A DNA stretch of 64,000 bases from Tridacna crocea (GCA_943736015.1 OX031060.1:7515501-7579500), one strand, 5' to 3'; shown: positions 33,242 through 43,362, counted from the first letter of the stretch. Made by a program: numbers and translations. Notes: a model not told the origin generated them from the sequence alone.

Positions 33242-36200
33242 CTATCTGTACAGAGAGTTTGTACGTAATTGAAAAGCACTGAAGATAAATTTTGAGGTAT
33301 ACAAGTATTTTTCATTAAGCAAATATGTTATCTTTTCATTGTCATTTAAGGAATCGATGTCTATTTCATTATTTCGATTTGTAAAAATGATTTTTTGGTA
33401 TAAAATCTGGCGTAAAGTTTCGTATTTCGGACATTTAAGAAGGAAGTGAATTTCGTTCTCTATTTCATTTAATTGGCATAGGTTACAGATACGTTCACTT
33501 AATGCTTGTCCTATAAATCTACCAGTTTCTACCTTCAAAGGCAAGATACCAAAACGAAACTGAGCTAAATGAGATCTTTCTAGTTTCGAAACGTTTGAAC
33601 AAAGATAGGCTTCTTGACCAAAAGTTTGCTTAAAAATTCTATATGTTCTTAGTTTAGCCATTTTCTGAATTTCAGTTTGCCAGTTTTCGGATTCCTTAAT
33701 AAATATTGCTTGCTTAAATTGTTCCAGGTCAATCGGTATCTTTGATTCATATGTTTGTATGTGATTTACGTTTTCCATTATATGTTTTATTTCTGAACAC
33801 CATGATTTTCTATTGCAAGCGTAATCATAATTAAGAATAGTTTTAGGTAAGCGATTGTCAGCCATTTTAATAATACGATTCCACAGTCGTAGCATGTTGA
33901 CCCAACGTCTGTGCCTACAGCTAATAACACCTATATCGCCAGAAATACATAGTAGAGGAGTAAATTTATGAACACCAAGGAAATATCGAAAACATCTGTT
34001 TTGGATTGACTCTGACTTTTTATATTCTTTAAACCCCCAACTAGAAGAGCAATAGTCAATGACCGGTATAACGCACGACTCGTATAGCTTTTTATAAGTT
34101 TTAAAACCAATATCTTTTTTACTGTGTATTTTATGTATGACAGAACCAAGTGCGCGGCTTCCCGCTTGGGCAAGGGTATCAGCAGTGTATGAAAAGTCTA
34201 AAAATTCATTTATAAAAATACCGAGATACCTGTAAGTGTCGGTATATTCTAGTACATTGCTTTTAACTTTAAACAAATATTTGCTCCTGGATTTCCCCTT
34301 GTTTCTAAAGTGCATACAGTTTGACTTCGAGTGATTTATACGTAATCTCCATTTATTGCACCAATCGTTGGTAAAGTCTAGCATTGTTTGCATTTCGTTT
34401 TCAGACTCTGATAGTAAAATTATGTCATCTGCATATACCAGACAGCTTAATTGGTTATTTCCATATTTAATTCCTTTACCCAGACCATTAATCCCTTCAA
34501 TAAGGTCATTAATGTAGAGAGCGAATACTGTTGAAGAGCTTGTATCTCCTTGCCGTACACCGGAAATAGTGGGAAACCAGTCGGAAAGTGTACCGTTTAG
34601 TTTAACGCAGGACTGCGTATTTGTAATTAAAGCTTTAAATGAGCTATAGAATTTACCATTAATACCATTTTTAATCATCTTGAAAAGTAACATGTCTCTA
34701 TTGACAAAATCAAATGCCTTTTGTAAGTCTATGAACGTAGCAAACGTATCTTTTTTCTGTAGAATTCTGTTTCTGATTAATGTGGTTGCTGAAAAAATAT
34801 GCTCTTCACAAGATCGGTGGGGTCTGAAACCATTTTGTTCTTCAGCAAATATATTCTCATTCTCAAGATACTTCATCAGACGTTTATTTAAGACATTTGA
34901 ATAAAGTTTACTGACTACTGATATTAGACTTATTCCACGATAATTTAAAGGCACCCGTTTGTCTTTAGATGTATCTTTAGGGATCGGTGATATTATTGCT
35001 TTTTTCCAAGCTGTTGGAACGATACCTGTATCGAGGCACAAGTTAAATAGAGAATGCAATAAACTGATAACTATAGGAAATTTTAACACTTCGTATGGAA
35101 TTTTGTCTATACCAACCGATTTTCCTGACTTTGCCGCCATGACAACTGATTCTACTTCCTCTAGAGATATAATTCTGTTAAGAAATAAATTCTCTTCATA
35201 TAATGGATCAAGCATGTGCCCCTCTAGAAAATCTTTTTCCTGAATAATGTTTTCGTAAAATTGCTCATCGAATTCATTAATGACAGAGCTGTTATCATAT
35301 AATGTTTGAAAATCTTCAGACCACTTTTTGAATACGACGTCTTCATTAGAATTAAGGTTATTTTCATTATCATACACCTCGAAAGGTATTCGACTGTTGC
35401 GATTTGGGCCAAGCTTTTTAATATGCGACCAGAATGCTCGCGGATCATTTGTACAATTATCTTCTATTTCCATGCATAAGGACTTATTAAATGACCTTTC
35501 AGCTGTTCGTAAAGTTTTATCAAATTTACTTCTCGAAACCAGAAACTTTATTCTTAGAATATCTCTATTTTCCCGTCTACCACGAAATCTAATGTAATCT
35601 TTTTCACATTTGTGCATGGCGCGCCATAAATTTTCAAGTTCATCATTCCAATATGGTTTGTAGATTTTATAACGTTTTTTCGTTCTCTTAGACGTATCAA
35701 ACGAAGGGATATGTTTGTTCATTTCGTCATAGACAGTTTTGCTAATTGTTTCATATAGGTCATCAATACCATTTTGGTTTTCACGACAAAGTTCAATTTG
35801 TCGAATAAGTCTTTCGAATGTAGATCTGGACAAATCAGATGATAAAAAATTTTCGGGGATTCTATTTAATTTAAATATTTTGTGGTTAAATTTCTCTCTG
35901 CTTGGTTTTTGTTGAAGGTTTACCTCGTCATTTTGCATTTGGATCTGACCATAGTATTTATAGTCAAATCTCAACGCATTATGATCAGGTAATTTGCTAC
36001 CCGGCCCAATAAGTGACTGGAGTTGATTTTTAGTAACAATATCAGAAAGGGGGATAACTTCAAATTGTTCACAGTTGTTAATGCAGTCATGAGGGACACA
36101 AACATAATCTACTACAGATCGCCCTCTATGCGAGACACATGTGAAATTATCAAAGTCAGAATTGAACCGACCATTCAAAATACACATTTTTGAATCACAT

Positions 36201-36793
36201 AAAAAGTCTATAAAAGTAAGTCCATGCTGATTAACTACATTATCAATACAGTTTCTTAGGCGAATATTATCAGTCACATTTACCAAATCAGACTTGTCCC
36301 CTATTCTAGAATTAAGATCCCCACAGATAATCAAGGCATCTGCATTTGACAGTAAGTAAACTTGACCAAGTAAGTATGCATAAAATTCACTACCATTTCG
36401 CCCCCATGGAGAATTTTCTGGAGATAAATATACTGTGAATACAACAATATTATATTCTGACTGTTTATGAGTCAAAGAAATACCTAATATACCATCATAG
36501 GTATTATCTACTACACTTATGTTAAAGTCATTGAATAACTCTGATTTAATAAACAGTCCGACACCGCCGGATCCCTTTGGTGCGTCTCTATGAGTTTCAT
36601 GTCGATTATGTTTGAAAAATTGGTATCCTTCTAAGGTAAGGGTTTCTGATGATTTTAAATGAGTTTCATTTACACTGATGATGTCAGAATTTAAATGTTC
36701 GAGTAATTTTGATCGTAATGTATTGTTTGATACTGTCCATCCTGCTACATTCAGATGCGATATAGTAAGTTTCTTACACAACCGGCTGTTATC
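33242..36793 (-). CDS. LINE ORF2: endonuclease and reverse transcriptase
   Basis: About 1,180 residues, uninterrupted. N-terminal AP-type endonuclease (residues about 5-260): HLNVAGW, SVNETHLK, ICGDLNSR (about 152-160), SVVDYV and PDHNALRF. Reverse transcriptase (about 550-830): GISLISVVSKLYSN, NGFRPHRSCEEH, FIDLQKAFD (about 683), GVRQGDTSSS, and the catalytic YADD (about 783), then KWRLRINHSKS and YRYLGIF. A thumb region and a C-terminal CNLC..H..C zinc-knuckle-like motif (about 1098) follow. It nicks and reverse-transcribes at the target in the nucleus (known for the family). The frame continues ORF1 directly after a single TAA; the first codons are GAT AAC AGC CGG TTG and no ATG occurs before the endonuclease domain, so expression must use readthrough, reinitiation or a non-AUG start. 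Clade not resolved (I/Jockey- or CR1-like by eye). Confidence 0.92.
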   Translation of the reverse strand, partial: DNSRLCKKLTISHLNVAGWTVSNNTLRSKLLEHLNSDIISVNETHLKSSETLTLEGYQFFKHNRHETHRDAPKGSGGVGLFIKSELFNDFNISVVDNTYDGILGISLTHKQSEYNIVVFTVYLSPENSPWGRNGSEFYAYLLGQVYLLSNADALIICGDLNSRIGDKSDLVNVTDNIRLRNCIDNVVNQHGLTFIDFLCDSKMCILNGRFNSDFDNFTCVSHRGRSVVDYVCVPHDCINNCEQFEVIPLSDIVTKNQLQSLIGPGSKLPDHNALRFDYKYYGQIQMQNDEVNLQQKPSREKFNHKIFKLNRIPENFLSSDLSRSTFERLIRQIELCRENQNGIDDLYETISKTVYDEMNKHIPSFDTSKRTKKRYKIYKPYWNDELENLWRAMHKCEKDYIRFRGRRENRDILRIKFLVSRSKFDKTLRTAERSFNKSLCMEIEDNCTNDPRAFWSHIKKLGPNRNSRIPFEVYDNENNLNSNEDVVFKKWSEDFQTLYDNSSVINEFDEQFYENIIQEKDFLEGHMLDPLYEENLFLNRIISLEEVESVVMAAKSGKSVGIDKIPYEVLKFPIVISLLHSLFNLCLDTGIVPTAWKKAIISPIPKDTSKDKRVPLNYRGISLISVVSKLYSNVLNKRLMKYLENENIFAEEQNGFRPHRSCEEHIFSATTLIRNRILQKKDTFATFIDLQKAFDFVNRDMLLFKMIKNGINGKFYSSFKALITNTQSCVKLNGTLSDWFPTISGVRQGDTSSSTVFALYINDLIEGINGLGKGIKYGNNQLSCLVYADDIILLSESENEMQTMLDFTNDWCNKWRLRINHSKSNCMHFRNKGKSRSKYLFKVKSNVLEYTDTYRYLGIFINEFLDFSYTADTLAQAGSRALGSVIHKIHSKKDIGFKTYKKLYESCVIPVIDYCSSSWGFKEYKKSESIQNRCFRYFLGVHKFTPLLCISGDIGVISCRHRRWVNMLRLWNRIIKMADNRLPKTILNYDYACNRKSWCSEIKHIMENVNHIQTYESKIPIDLEQFKQAIFIKESENWQTEIQKMAKLRTYRIFKQTFGQEAYLCSNVSKLERSHLAQFRFGILPLKVETGRFIGQALSERICNLCQLNEIENEIHFLLKCPKYETLRQILYQKIIFTNRNNEIDIDSLNDNEKITYLLNEKYLYTSKFIFSAFQLRTNSLYR

Positions 36794-37666
36794 TTAATCA
36801 CGTGTCGCATCGGTCATGGTTGGCTGAGGCGCACTATGAGAGTTCTTTGTTGAGTTGTCTTTCTTGACAATTCGGCCATTTGCTGTGACCCGGTAACTAT
36901 TCCCGTTAGGAATTTCAGAGAGCAGACTTTTGGCATTCAGTTCCAACAAACGTTCTGTGTGTGTTTTACTACTGCGCAAGTAAACCTTTTTATAATGTAC
37001 GCTTTCAGAAAGCTTTCTTTTGGCACGTAAAATCGCAATTTTTTGGTCCACCGTTTCAAAAGCAATTTTCAATAACGGGGTTTTCCCGTCACCTCTGTCA
37101 GCACACCTCTTAGCTTCTGTAATGGTGACTTGTTGCGCAATATCCCCAAGGGCATTGATTAAGTCTTGAGCCGATTTCAGTGGGGAGACATTTTGTCTCA
37201 CCTTCACATTTGAAGCTATTACCGTTATGTCGGCATTATTAACTGAACAATCGAACTGTACATTCTGCCCGCTCTGCTCTTTAATTGAGATGATCTCACT
37301 TTCTACATGGCTGATACGATTTTCAATGGCTGCAAACTGTAAATCTATATCAACTTTTACAGACTTTATCTTATCGTCTATTGTAGACAATATATCTTTT
37401 CGAAGTTTTTCGATTTTGCTATCAAACGTTTTCTGCAAACTCTCTTGACCCTTTTTCAATGAACTTAACATTTCCATAACTTTATCGATTTTTTCAGTCA
37501 TGTTAGAGGGTAACGGAGAATCACACTTTCTGCTTTCACTATCACCATCCGCCATTTTGGCTTGTTTACAAAGGGGACTGGTCACCCCTGGAGATTCTCG
37601 TTCTCTTTTCTCTCTTTCTGATGGTGTGCCACTCATTCTCTTGTCATCAGACAACAACATAAACAC
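36794..37666 (-). CDS. LINE ORF1 protein
   Basis: 290 residues from the first ATG; a second ATG eleven codons later (MSGTPSEREKRE) is an equally good start. The N-terminus is charged and disordered. Residues about 55-135 form a heptad-rich coiled coil (KIDKVMEMLSSLKKGQESLQ onward). The C-terminal half (about 160-270), with ALGDIAQQVTITEAKR and HYKKVYLRSSKTHTERLLE, looks like the RNA-binding part of L1-type ORF1 proteins, which coat LINE RNA; no CCHC knuckle is seen. It ends with TAA at 36794-36796, in the same frame as ORF2. Function inferred from position and architecture. Confidence 0.85.
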   Translation of the reverse strand: MFMLLSDDKRMSGTPSEREKRERESPGVTSPLCKQAKMADGDSESRKCDSPLPSNMTEKIDKVMEMLSSLKKGQESLQKTFDSKIEKLRKDILSTIDDKIKSVKVDIDLQFAAIENRISHVESEIISIKEQSGQNVQFDCSVNNADITVIASNVKVRQNVSPLKSAQDLINALGDIAQQVTITEAKRCADRGDGKTPLLKIAFETVDQKIAILRAKRKLSESVHYKKVYLRSSKTHTERLLELNAKSLLSEIPNGNSYRVTANGRIVKKDNSTKNSHSAPQPTMTDATRD

Positions 37667-38344
37667 TTATTGGAATATCCATGTTATAATTAAATCCATA
37701 TATAGTCAATATTCTTACTTTTAAGTCAAATTTATCAAGCTGAAAAATTTTGTACGCCCATACTCACGCATGCGCATGTACAGCTAATTCTTGTTGATTA
37801 AACGTCCTGTTCCAACCGATCTGCTTTTTAAGCTCCCCTGAGCACAGCGTGCTTAAGGGGAGCTTTTAGGATCACCGTATATGTCCGTTGTGCTTCGTCC
37901 GTCGTCAACAATTCTTTAATTATCTTCTCCTCCTAAACCGCTGGGTCAATGTGGACCAAACTTGGCTGGAATGTTCTTTGGGAGGTTCTCTTTTAGAATG
38001 GTTCACAGAATTTGATTCTATCAAAAACTGTGGTTGTCATGGCAACGAAATAGAATTATCTAAGAAATTCTATAAAGATTTTCTCCTCTGAAAACGCTGG
38101 CCAGATTTTGAAATAATTTCACAGAAATGATCCTTAAATGACCCTTTTCAAACATTGTTCGCGAAATTTTGATCCGTCATAAAACATGGCCGCGGTGAGA
38201 AGGGTTGTTCACATTCTTTAAAAATCTTCTTCTCAGAATTTGAAATAAATTCACATTAATGTTCCTTGGATGCCCCTTTGGAAAAAAAATATTTATGAAA
38301 TTTTGATCCGTCGAAAAACACGGCCGTGGTGGTTGTTTGGTTGG

Positions 38345-38602
38345 TTGTTTTGGGGTTTAACGTCACTTTAACAGCTAAGGACATATCATGGCGGTCGGTG
38401 ACGCACATTTGTTTCCTGGCTTTCTCACACCAGTACTAACACAACTTTATTTCCAAAGCCATCGACTACTTTTCTGACATGCTTCAGCAGAGGTGAGAGG
38501 CGAAAATACGCCGGAAAGAAAATTCGACTCAACCGGGTATCCAACTCACAGCCACCAGGTCATGAGTCCGACACGCTCAACACTGAGCCACCTGGGGGAC
38601 CC
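38345..38602 (-). mobile_element. tRNA-derived SINE, minus strand
   Basis: On the minus strand AGGTGGCTCAGTGTTGAGCG, GGACTCATGACC and GAGTTGGATACCCGG mimic a tRNA-Met-like A-box, anticodon arm and T-arm. The arms do not pair well enough for a functional tRNA. Confidence 0.6.
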
Positions 38603-38885
38603 CGTGTTGGTGGTGGTGATGGTGGTGGTAGTGGTGATGGTGGGTGCTCTTTGCATCTTAATGCTATGACAACAAGTATTTAACTTGTCCTTCAAAATGC
38701 AGGGTCAACTTGGACCAAAATGGCTGTAATGTTCCATGGGAGATCCTCTTTAAAGTTTGTTCACAGAATTTGATCTATCAAAACCTCTGGCAACCAAATG
38801 GAATTTTTCTAAGAACGTTTTAAAGATCCTCTGAAACCGGTTATCAGATTTTAAAATAATTTTACAGAGATGTTCCGCCAAGCCC

Positions 38886-39130
38886 CGGTAGCTCAGTCGA
38901 TAGCGTACAGGACATGAGAACAGGGGGTCGTGAGTTCGATCTCCGGCTCGGCCAATTTCTTTCCGAGGATTGATGATAGACATTGCGACAGGATTCATTC
39001 CTCTCTCACCGCTGATCGTTGTTTAAATTATGATGTGTTATACCCGTTGTTTAAATTATGATGTGTTATACCCGTTGTTTAAATTACGATTTTAATTTAC
39101 TATCCAGCACCCAACAGCCATTCGTTGGCA
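38886..39130 (+). mobile_element. tRNA-derived SINE
   Basis: GGTAGCTCAGTCGATAGCGT and GAGTTCGATCTCCGGC are A- and B-box regions; the acceptor halves do not pair. The body TTTCCGAGGATTGATGAT, GCGACAGGATTCATTCC follows, and an 18-21 bp segment (GTTGTTTAAATTATGATGTG type) is repeated near 39024-39080. Confidence 0.65.
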
Positions 39131-39859
39131 CCCGCATGCAGTGCTCTTTTTCTATTTATTGAAGTTATTGAAGAAACAGTTTTGGGGAAAAAAAACTGGC
39201 TGTGCTCTACTCAAATATTCAGGTGAACGGATCACGGAAAGGGTTCTTTGATTTCTCTAGATAAATGTGCACAGTTCCCTTTTTACGAACTGATGAAGCA
39301 AATATACCCCCTTCTTAAAAAATAGTTACCTCTCCCCCCCCTCCCCCGCCCCCGAAAAAAAAATTAGCCCCCCCCCCTTGAAAATGCTTCCTATGGGACT
39401 GGAACTACCCCCTCTTCTTCAAAACACAATGACACGTTTATTGCCTTTTGTTTGCAAAATAGCGTTTACCATTGGTTCGTTCTAACATGTTTTTCGTAAG
39501 AAATACTATGATAAGGAATACAGAGTTTGTTCGTTAGATCGTGTTGCTCAAAGCCGTTTTCAACAATATTGCAGTTATATCGTGGTAGTCTGTACTAAAC
39601 AGCCTCTTTCTTCTGCTAATCGTCCTACAATACCCTGTAGATTGAAAGTTCATGTCCATATCCATAGACATATTTCAGTACTTTGATTTCCTCTCTAAGC
39701 GTAATGATGGGAAAAACTATTATATAAATCCGTCAAAAGTATGCAGTATTAAAACTTTGCTTGGCACGTACATAACTTGGGACGAACAAGCCCAGGGACG
39801 AAAAGCCCGTGACTTCACAATCTGTATACTATGACAACCAAGTAAACCGAACAAACCTA

Positions 39860-39964
39860 TTTCGTTATCTCGAAATAGCATTTCGTTTTAACGATTTAGT
39901 ATTTCGTTTTCTCGAAATAGTATTTCGTTTTAACGATTTAGCATTTCGTTTTTTCGAAATAAAA
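39860..39964 (+). repeat. 21-bp unit array, copy A right
   Basis: Five units alternating ATTTCGTTTTCTCGAAATAG and ATTTCGTTTTAACGATTTAG types. Confidence 0.85.
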
Positions 39965-40001
39965 AATGTGTAGAGCATGACACGTACCGGGCTCCGTAAT
40001 A

Positions 40002-40041
40002 CGGAGCCCGGTAGGTGTCATGCTCTACACATTTTTTATTA
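40002..40041 (+). repeat. Extra 40-bp terminal fragment between copies A and B
   Basis: A solo copy of the left terminus (CGGAGCCCGGTAGG..) cut just before the 21-bp array, separated from copy A by TAATA. Confidence 0.8.
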
Positions 40042-40077
40042 CGGAGCCCGGTACGTGTCATGCTCTACACATTTTTT

Positions 40078-40266
40078 ATTTCGAAAAAACGAAATGCTAA
40101 ATCGTTAAGACGAAATACTATTTCGAGAAAACGAAATACTAAATCGTTATAACGAAATGCTATTTCGAGAAAACGAAATGCTTAATCGTTAAAACGAAAT
40201 ACTATTTCGAGAAAACGAAATACTAAATCGTTAAAACGAAATGCTATTTCGATAAAACGAAATAGA
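40078..40266 (-). repeat. 21-bp unit array, copy B left
   Basis: Nine units, reverse complement of the right-hand type. Confidence 0.85.
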
Positions 40267-40268
40267 TA

Positions 40269-41261
40269 CAGGGTGTCCAGAAAGTAAGGTAACACTTCCG
40301 TACATTTATATTTTGGCTTAAAATACAAGATAACGAGATGAAATATATATATACATGTAAATAAAACGTGTAAGATTTTTTGTGTGATCATTTAATTCAA
40401 TTTTCTTAACACTTTATGTTTTTGTACAGATTTCAATTCAAAAGTCCTTTTTCTGTCATTGGCGTCATTTTACAATTAATGACGTTTGCAGCGAGACGGC
40501 AGATTATGCTCTTACCATGCCGATCATGCCGGATGATATTGTGAATTACTTGAGTGCACATTTCAATATCAATCTATTTCAGTGTAAGTGGTCTTTAACA
40601 ATATGGCTGTGCTGTCTTGGATGAGGCTGTCAACCTTTGACCTTTTAAACTAACAGAAAGAAGTTGCAAATGTTGAAATCAGAATAAAGTCGCCCTCATT
40701 CCTCATTGCAAAGCAATTGGTTCATGCAGGAAAGTGCTACGCCACACACATCTAAATCTGTGGCAGACTTTTTACATAATATGTTCAGTGATATAGAGTA
40801 ATGTCTAAACGATATCCGGAGGCACACAGTCCAAAACTCAACCTTAATCTGCATGACTTCCTCCTTTGCAGTGTGTTGAAGTCAAAGGTCTACGATTCCA
40901 ACCTAAACAACCCAGACCTGTCGTTAAAAAAAATCCTTCTGGTGAAATCAGTATGATTGATGTTTGAATGCATTTCAAAGTGAGTGAAAAATTCATTGTG
41001 TGTGTTCGGAAAGGAAAGAGTGTAAAGGGCAGTCACATTGAAAACGTCATTAATTACTAAAATGACGTCAATGGCCGAAAAAGGACTTTTGAAGTGAAAT
41101 CTGTATAAGAGCGAAAAGTGTTATGAAAATTCAATTAAATTATCACACAAAAAAACTTACACGTTTTATTTACATGTATATATATTTTTCATCTCGTTAT
41201 CCTATATTTTAAGCCAAAATATAAAAGTACGAAAGTGTTACCTTACTTTCAGGACACCCTG
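40269..41261. mobile_element. Long-TIR element with CAGGGTGTCC ends, TA target
   Basis: TA precedes CAGGGTGTCC on the left (40267-40268) and follows GGACACCCTG on the right (41262-41263). The inverted repeats are about 230 bp and run through AAAGTAAGGTAACACTT, GGCTTAAAATA, ATAACGAGATGAAA and AATGACGTTT. The remaining 0.5 kb is non-coding. A TA duplication and CAGGG-type ends fit a non-autonomous Tc1/mariner element, but the transposase source is unknown. Confidence 0.8.
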
Positions 41262-41651
41262 TATGTTCGGAACGCTTGGTTGTCATTGTCATATGAGATG
41301 AGTGGCTCCGGGCTTTTTCGTCCCAAAACCAGTCCGTCCCTGGGCTTGTTCGTCCGCTGGGCTTGTTCGCCCGAGCTTGTTCGTCCCTCACTCCTTATAG
41401 ATCGTGTTTGAATGTATAGTGCTATTTGCCTTCTAAAACGAGTTGTTATTTACATGTAAAAATACTTTAAATAAAACGTTCTCTTGGTCGTTTATAGTAC
41501 TTCCCCAGGCCCGTTGGAACGGGAAGGGGAGGGGTGCGGGGGTGCTTTAAAAAGCAAATTTAAATATTGTCAAAACTTTGCATTTACATAGTGTACAATT
41601 AAATTAAACTTTAATTCTTGTTGATTAAACGTCCAGTTCCAACCGATCTGC

Positions 41652-42030
41652 TTTTTAAGCTCCCCTGAGCACAGCGTGCTTAAGGGGAGCTTTTAGGATC
41701 ACCGTATGTCCATTGTGCTTAGCGTACAGGACATGAGAACAGGGGTCGTGAGTTCGATCTCCGGCTCGGCCAATTTGATGATAGTCATTGCGACAGGATT
41801 CATTCCTCTCTCACCGCTGATCGTTGTTTAAATTATGATGTGTTATACCCGTTGTTTAAATTATGATTTTAATTTACTATCCAGCACCCAACAGCCATTC
41901 CTTGGCACCCGCATGCAGTGCTCTTGTTCTTTTTATTGAAGTTATTGAAGAAACAGTTTTTAGAAAAAAAACTGGCTATGCTCTACTCAAATATTCAGGT
42001 TAACGGACCACCTTTGTCCTCTTGTTTTTG
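41652..42030 (-). mobile_element. AACAAGAGG-type repeat in copy B, shortened, with SINE
   Basis: It runs from the 3' hairpin end (41652) to GTCCTCTTGTTTTT (about 42017), with most of the interior deleted. The tRNA-derived SINE body of 38886 is at 41718-41900. Confidence 0.6.
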
Positions 42031-42094
42031 TTAATGCTCGCAACCTAGGTCTACTTTGTTTGCATTAAATAGACCTCTGCTCATTTTATCTTTT

Positions 42095-42470
42095 TTTCAG
42101 CTCACCCGAGCACAACATGCTCAAGGGGAGCTTTTAGAATCGCCCTTTGCTTGGCACGTGCCTCTTCCATTGTTCGTCATCCATCATCAAAAATTTCTTT
42201 AAACATCTTCTCCTCCTAAACTGCTGTTCCGATTTGGACCAAACTTGGCTGGAATGTTTCTTGGGAGGTCCTCTTAAAAATTGTCGACAGAATTTGATTC
42301 TATAAAAATCTCTGGTTGTCATGGCAACCAAATGGAATTTTTTAAATCTCTTCTGAAATCGCTGGTCAGATTTTGATGTAATTTCACAGAAATGCTCCTT
42401 TGGTAACCCTTTTCAAAAACATTTGTGAAGTTTTGATCCGATGAAAAACATGGCTATGTGGGGTGGGGGG
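42095..42470 (-). mobile_element. AACAAGAGG-type repeat, 3' part, minus strand
   Basis: AGCTCACCCGAGCACAACATG, CATCTTCTCCTCCTAAAC and GGTTGTCATGGCAACC (42313-42328) mark the conserved 3' end. It is present in copy B only. Confidence 0.65.
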
Positions 42471-43119
42471 GGGGAGGTGCGGGGGCGGAGGCGGGGGCGG
42501 AAAGGGCTCATTTGATTTCTCTACATAAATGTGCACAGTTCCACTTTTACGAACCGATGAAGCAAATATATCCCCTTCTTAAAAAATAGTTACCTCTCCC
42601 CCCCCCCCCCCCCCCCCGAAAAAAAATTAGCCCCCCACTTGAAAATGCTTCCTATGGGACTGGAACTACCCCCTCTTCTTCAAAACACAATGACACGTTT
42701 ATTGCCTTTTGTTTGCAAAATATCGTTTACCATTGGTTCGTTCTAACATGTTTTTCGTAAGAAATACTATGATAAGGAATACAGAGTTTGTTCGTTAGAT
42801 CGTGTTGCTCAAAGCCGTTTTCAACAATATTGCAGTTATATCGTGATAGTCTGTACTAAACAGCCTCTTTCTTCTGCTAATCGTCCTACAATACCCTGTA
42901 GATTGAAAGTTCGTGTCCATATCCATAGACATATTTCAGTACTTTGATTTCCTCTCTAAGCGTAATGATGGGGAAAACTATTATATAAACCCGTCAAAAG
43001 TATGCAGTATTAAAACTTTGCTTGGCACGTACATAACTTGGGACGAACAAGCCCAGGGACAAAAAGCCCGTGACTTCACAATCTGTATACTATGACAACC
43101 AAGTAAACCGAACAAACCT

Positions 43120-43329
43120 ATTTCGTTTTCTCGAAATAGCATTTCGTTTTAACGATTTAGTATTTCGTTTTCTCGAAATAGCATTTCGTTTTAACGATTT
43201 AGTATTTCGTTTTCTCGAAATAATATTTCGTTTTCTCGAAATAGTATTTCGTTTTAACGATTTAGCATTTCGTTTTCTCGAAATAGTATTTCGTTTTAAC
43301 GATTTAGCATTTCGTTTTTTCGAAATAAA
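43120..43329 (+). repeat. 21-bp unit array, copy B right
   Basis: Ten units; types alternate except for two adjacent CTCGAAATA units at positions 5-6. Two units span 42 bp, close to four helical turns. Confidence 0.9.
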
Positions 43330-43362
43330 AAATGTGTAGAGCATGACACCTACTGGGCTCCG

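Larger units (their letters stand above)
32923..37783 (-). mobile_element. Non-LTR retrotransposon (LINE), apparently full length
   Basis: On the minus strand it has a 5' UTR of about 110 bases, ORF1 (ends 36794), ORF2 (ends 33242), a 3' UTR of about 300 bases and a GTTC tandem tail (32923-32954). Tail repeats rather than poly(A) are usual for several LINE clades. Comparison with 41609 shows the empty target: AAATTAAAC.TT.TAATTCTTG; only TT seems lost and no target duplication is seen. Both ORFs are open, so the insertion is young. Confidence 0.9.
37829..39240 (-). mobile_element. AACAAGAGG-type repeat in copy A, minus strand
   Basis: The 3' hairpin end (AGCTCCCCTGAGCACAGCGTG..) comes first on the plus strand, then GACGGACGAAGCA in reverse, TGTTGCCATGGCAAC-like GTTGTCATGGCAACG at 38035, and repeat units. 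Two SINEs (38345, 38886) are nested in it. Copy B keeps only a shortened version (41652-42030). Confidence 0.6.
31872..39996. mobile_element. Foldback-type element, copy A (interrupted by LINE)
   Basis: It is bounded by CGGAGCCCGGTAGGTGTCAT on the left and the inverse ending ACGTACCGGGCTCCG on the right. Each terminus continues into TCTACACATTTTTTATTTCG and an array of 21-bp units (4 left, 5 right), then an inner inverted segment with TGGTTGTCAT and CCCTGGGCTTGTTCGTCC (about 32585-32700 and 39775-39845). Without the LINE it is about 3.26 kb. No ORF belongs to it. The left array and half of the TA-flanked element seen in copy B are deleted at 31990. Confidence 0.75.
40042..43362. mobile_element. 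Foldback-type element, copy B
   Basis: It is head-to-tail with copy A, 3.3 kb, with 9 left and 10 right 21-bp units. It has the full TA-flanked element (40269-41261) inside its left inverted repeat and the LINE-free target at 41609. Relative to copy A it lacks about 1 kb after 41700 and has about 0.45 kb extra at 42030-42490. G- and C-runs occur at 42455-42500 and 42595-42620. Confidence 0.8.

Noticed and set aside
34680..37724. Plus-strand frames of 70-94 codons opposite the LINE
   Set aside because: Shadows of LINE ORF1 and ORF2 on the other strand.
38886..38960. Functional tRNA gene
   Set aside because: A- and B-box regions are present but the acceptor stem halves do not pair and the sequence continues into a SINE body shared with three other sites.
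40078..40266. CRISPR-like array of short repeats
   Set aside because: The units are contiguous with no unique spacers and form part of inverted termini of a eukaryotic element.
43070..43339. 89-codon FRFLEIAFRFNDL repeat protein
   Set aside because: It is the translation of the 21-bp terminal array (21 is divisible by three), and appears at all four array sites in either strand.
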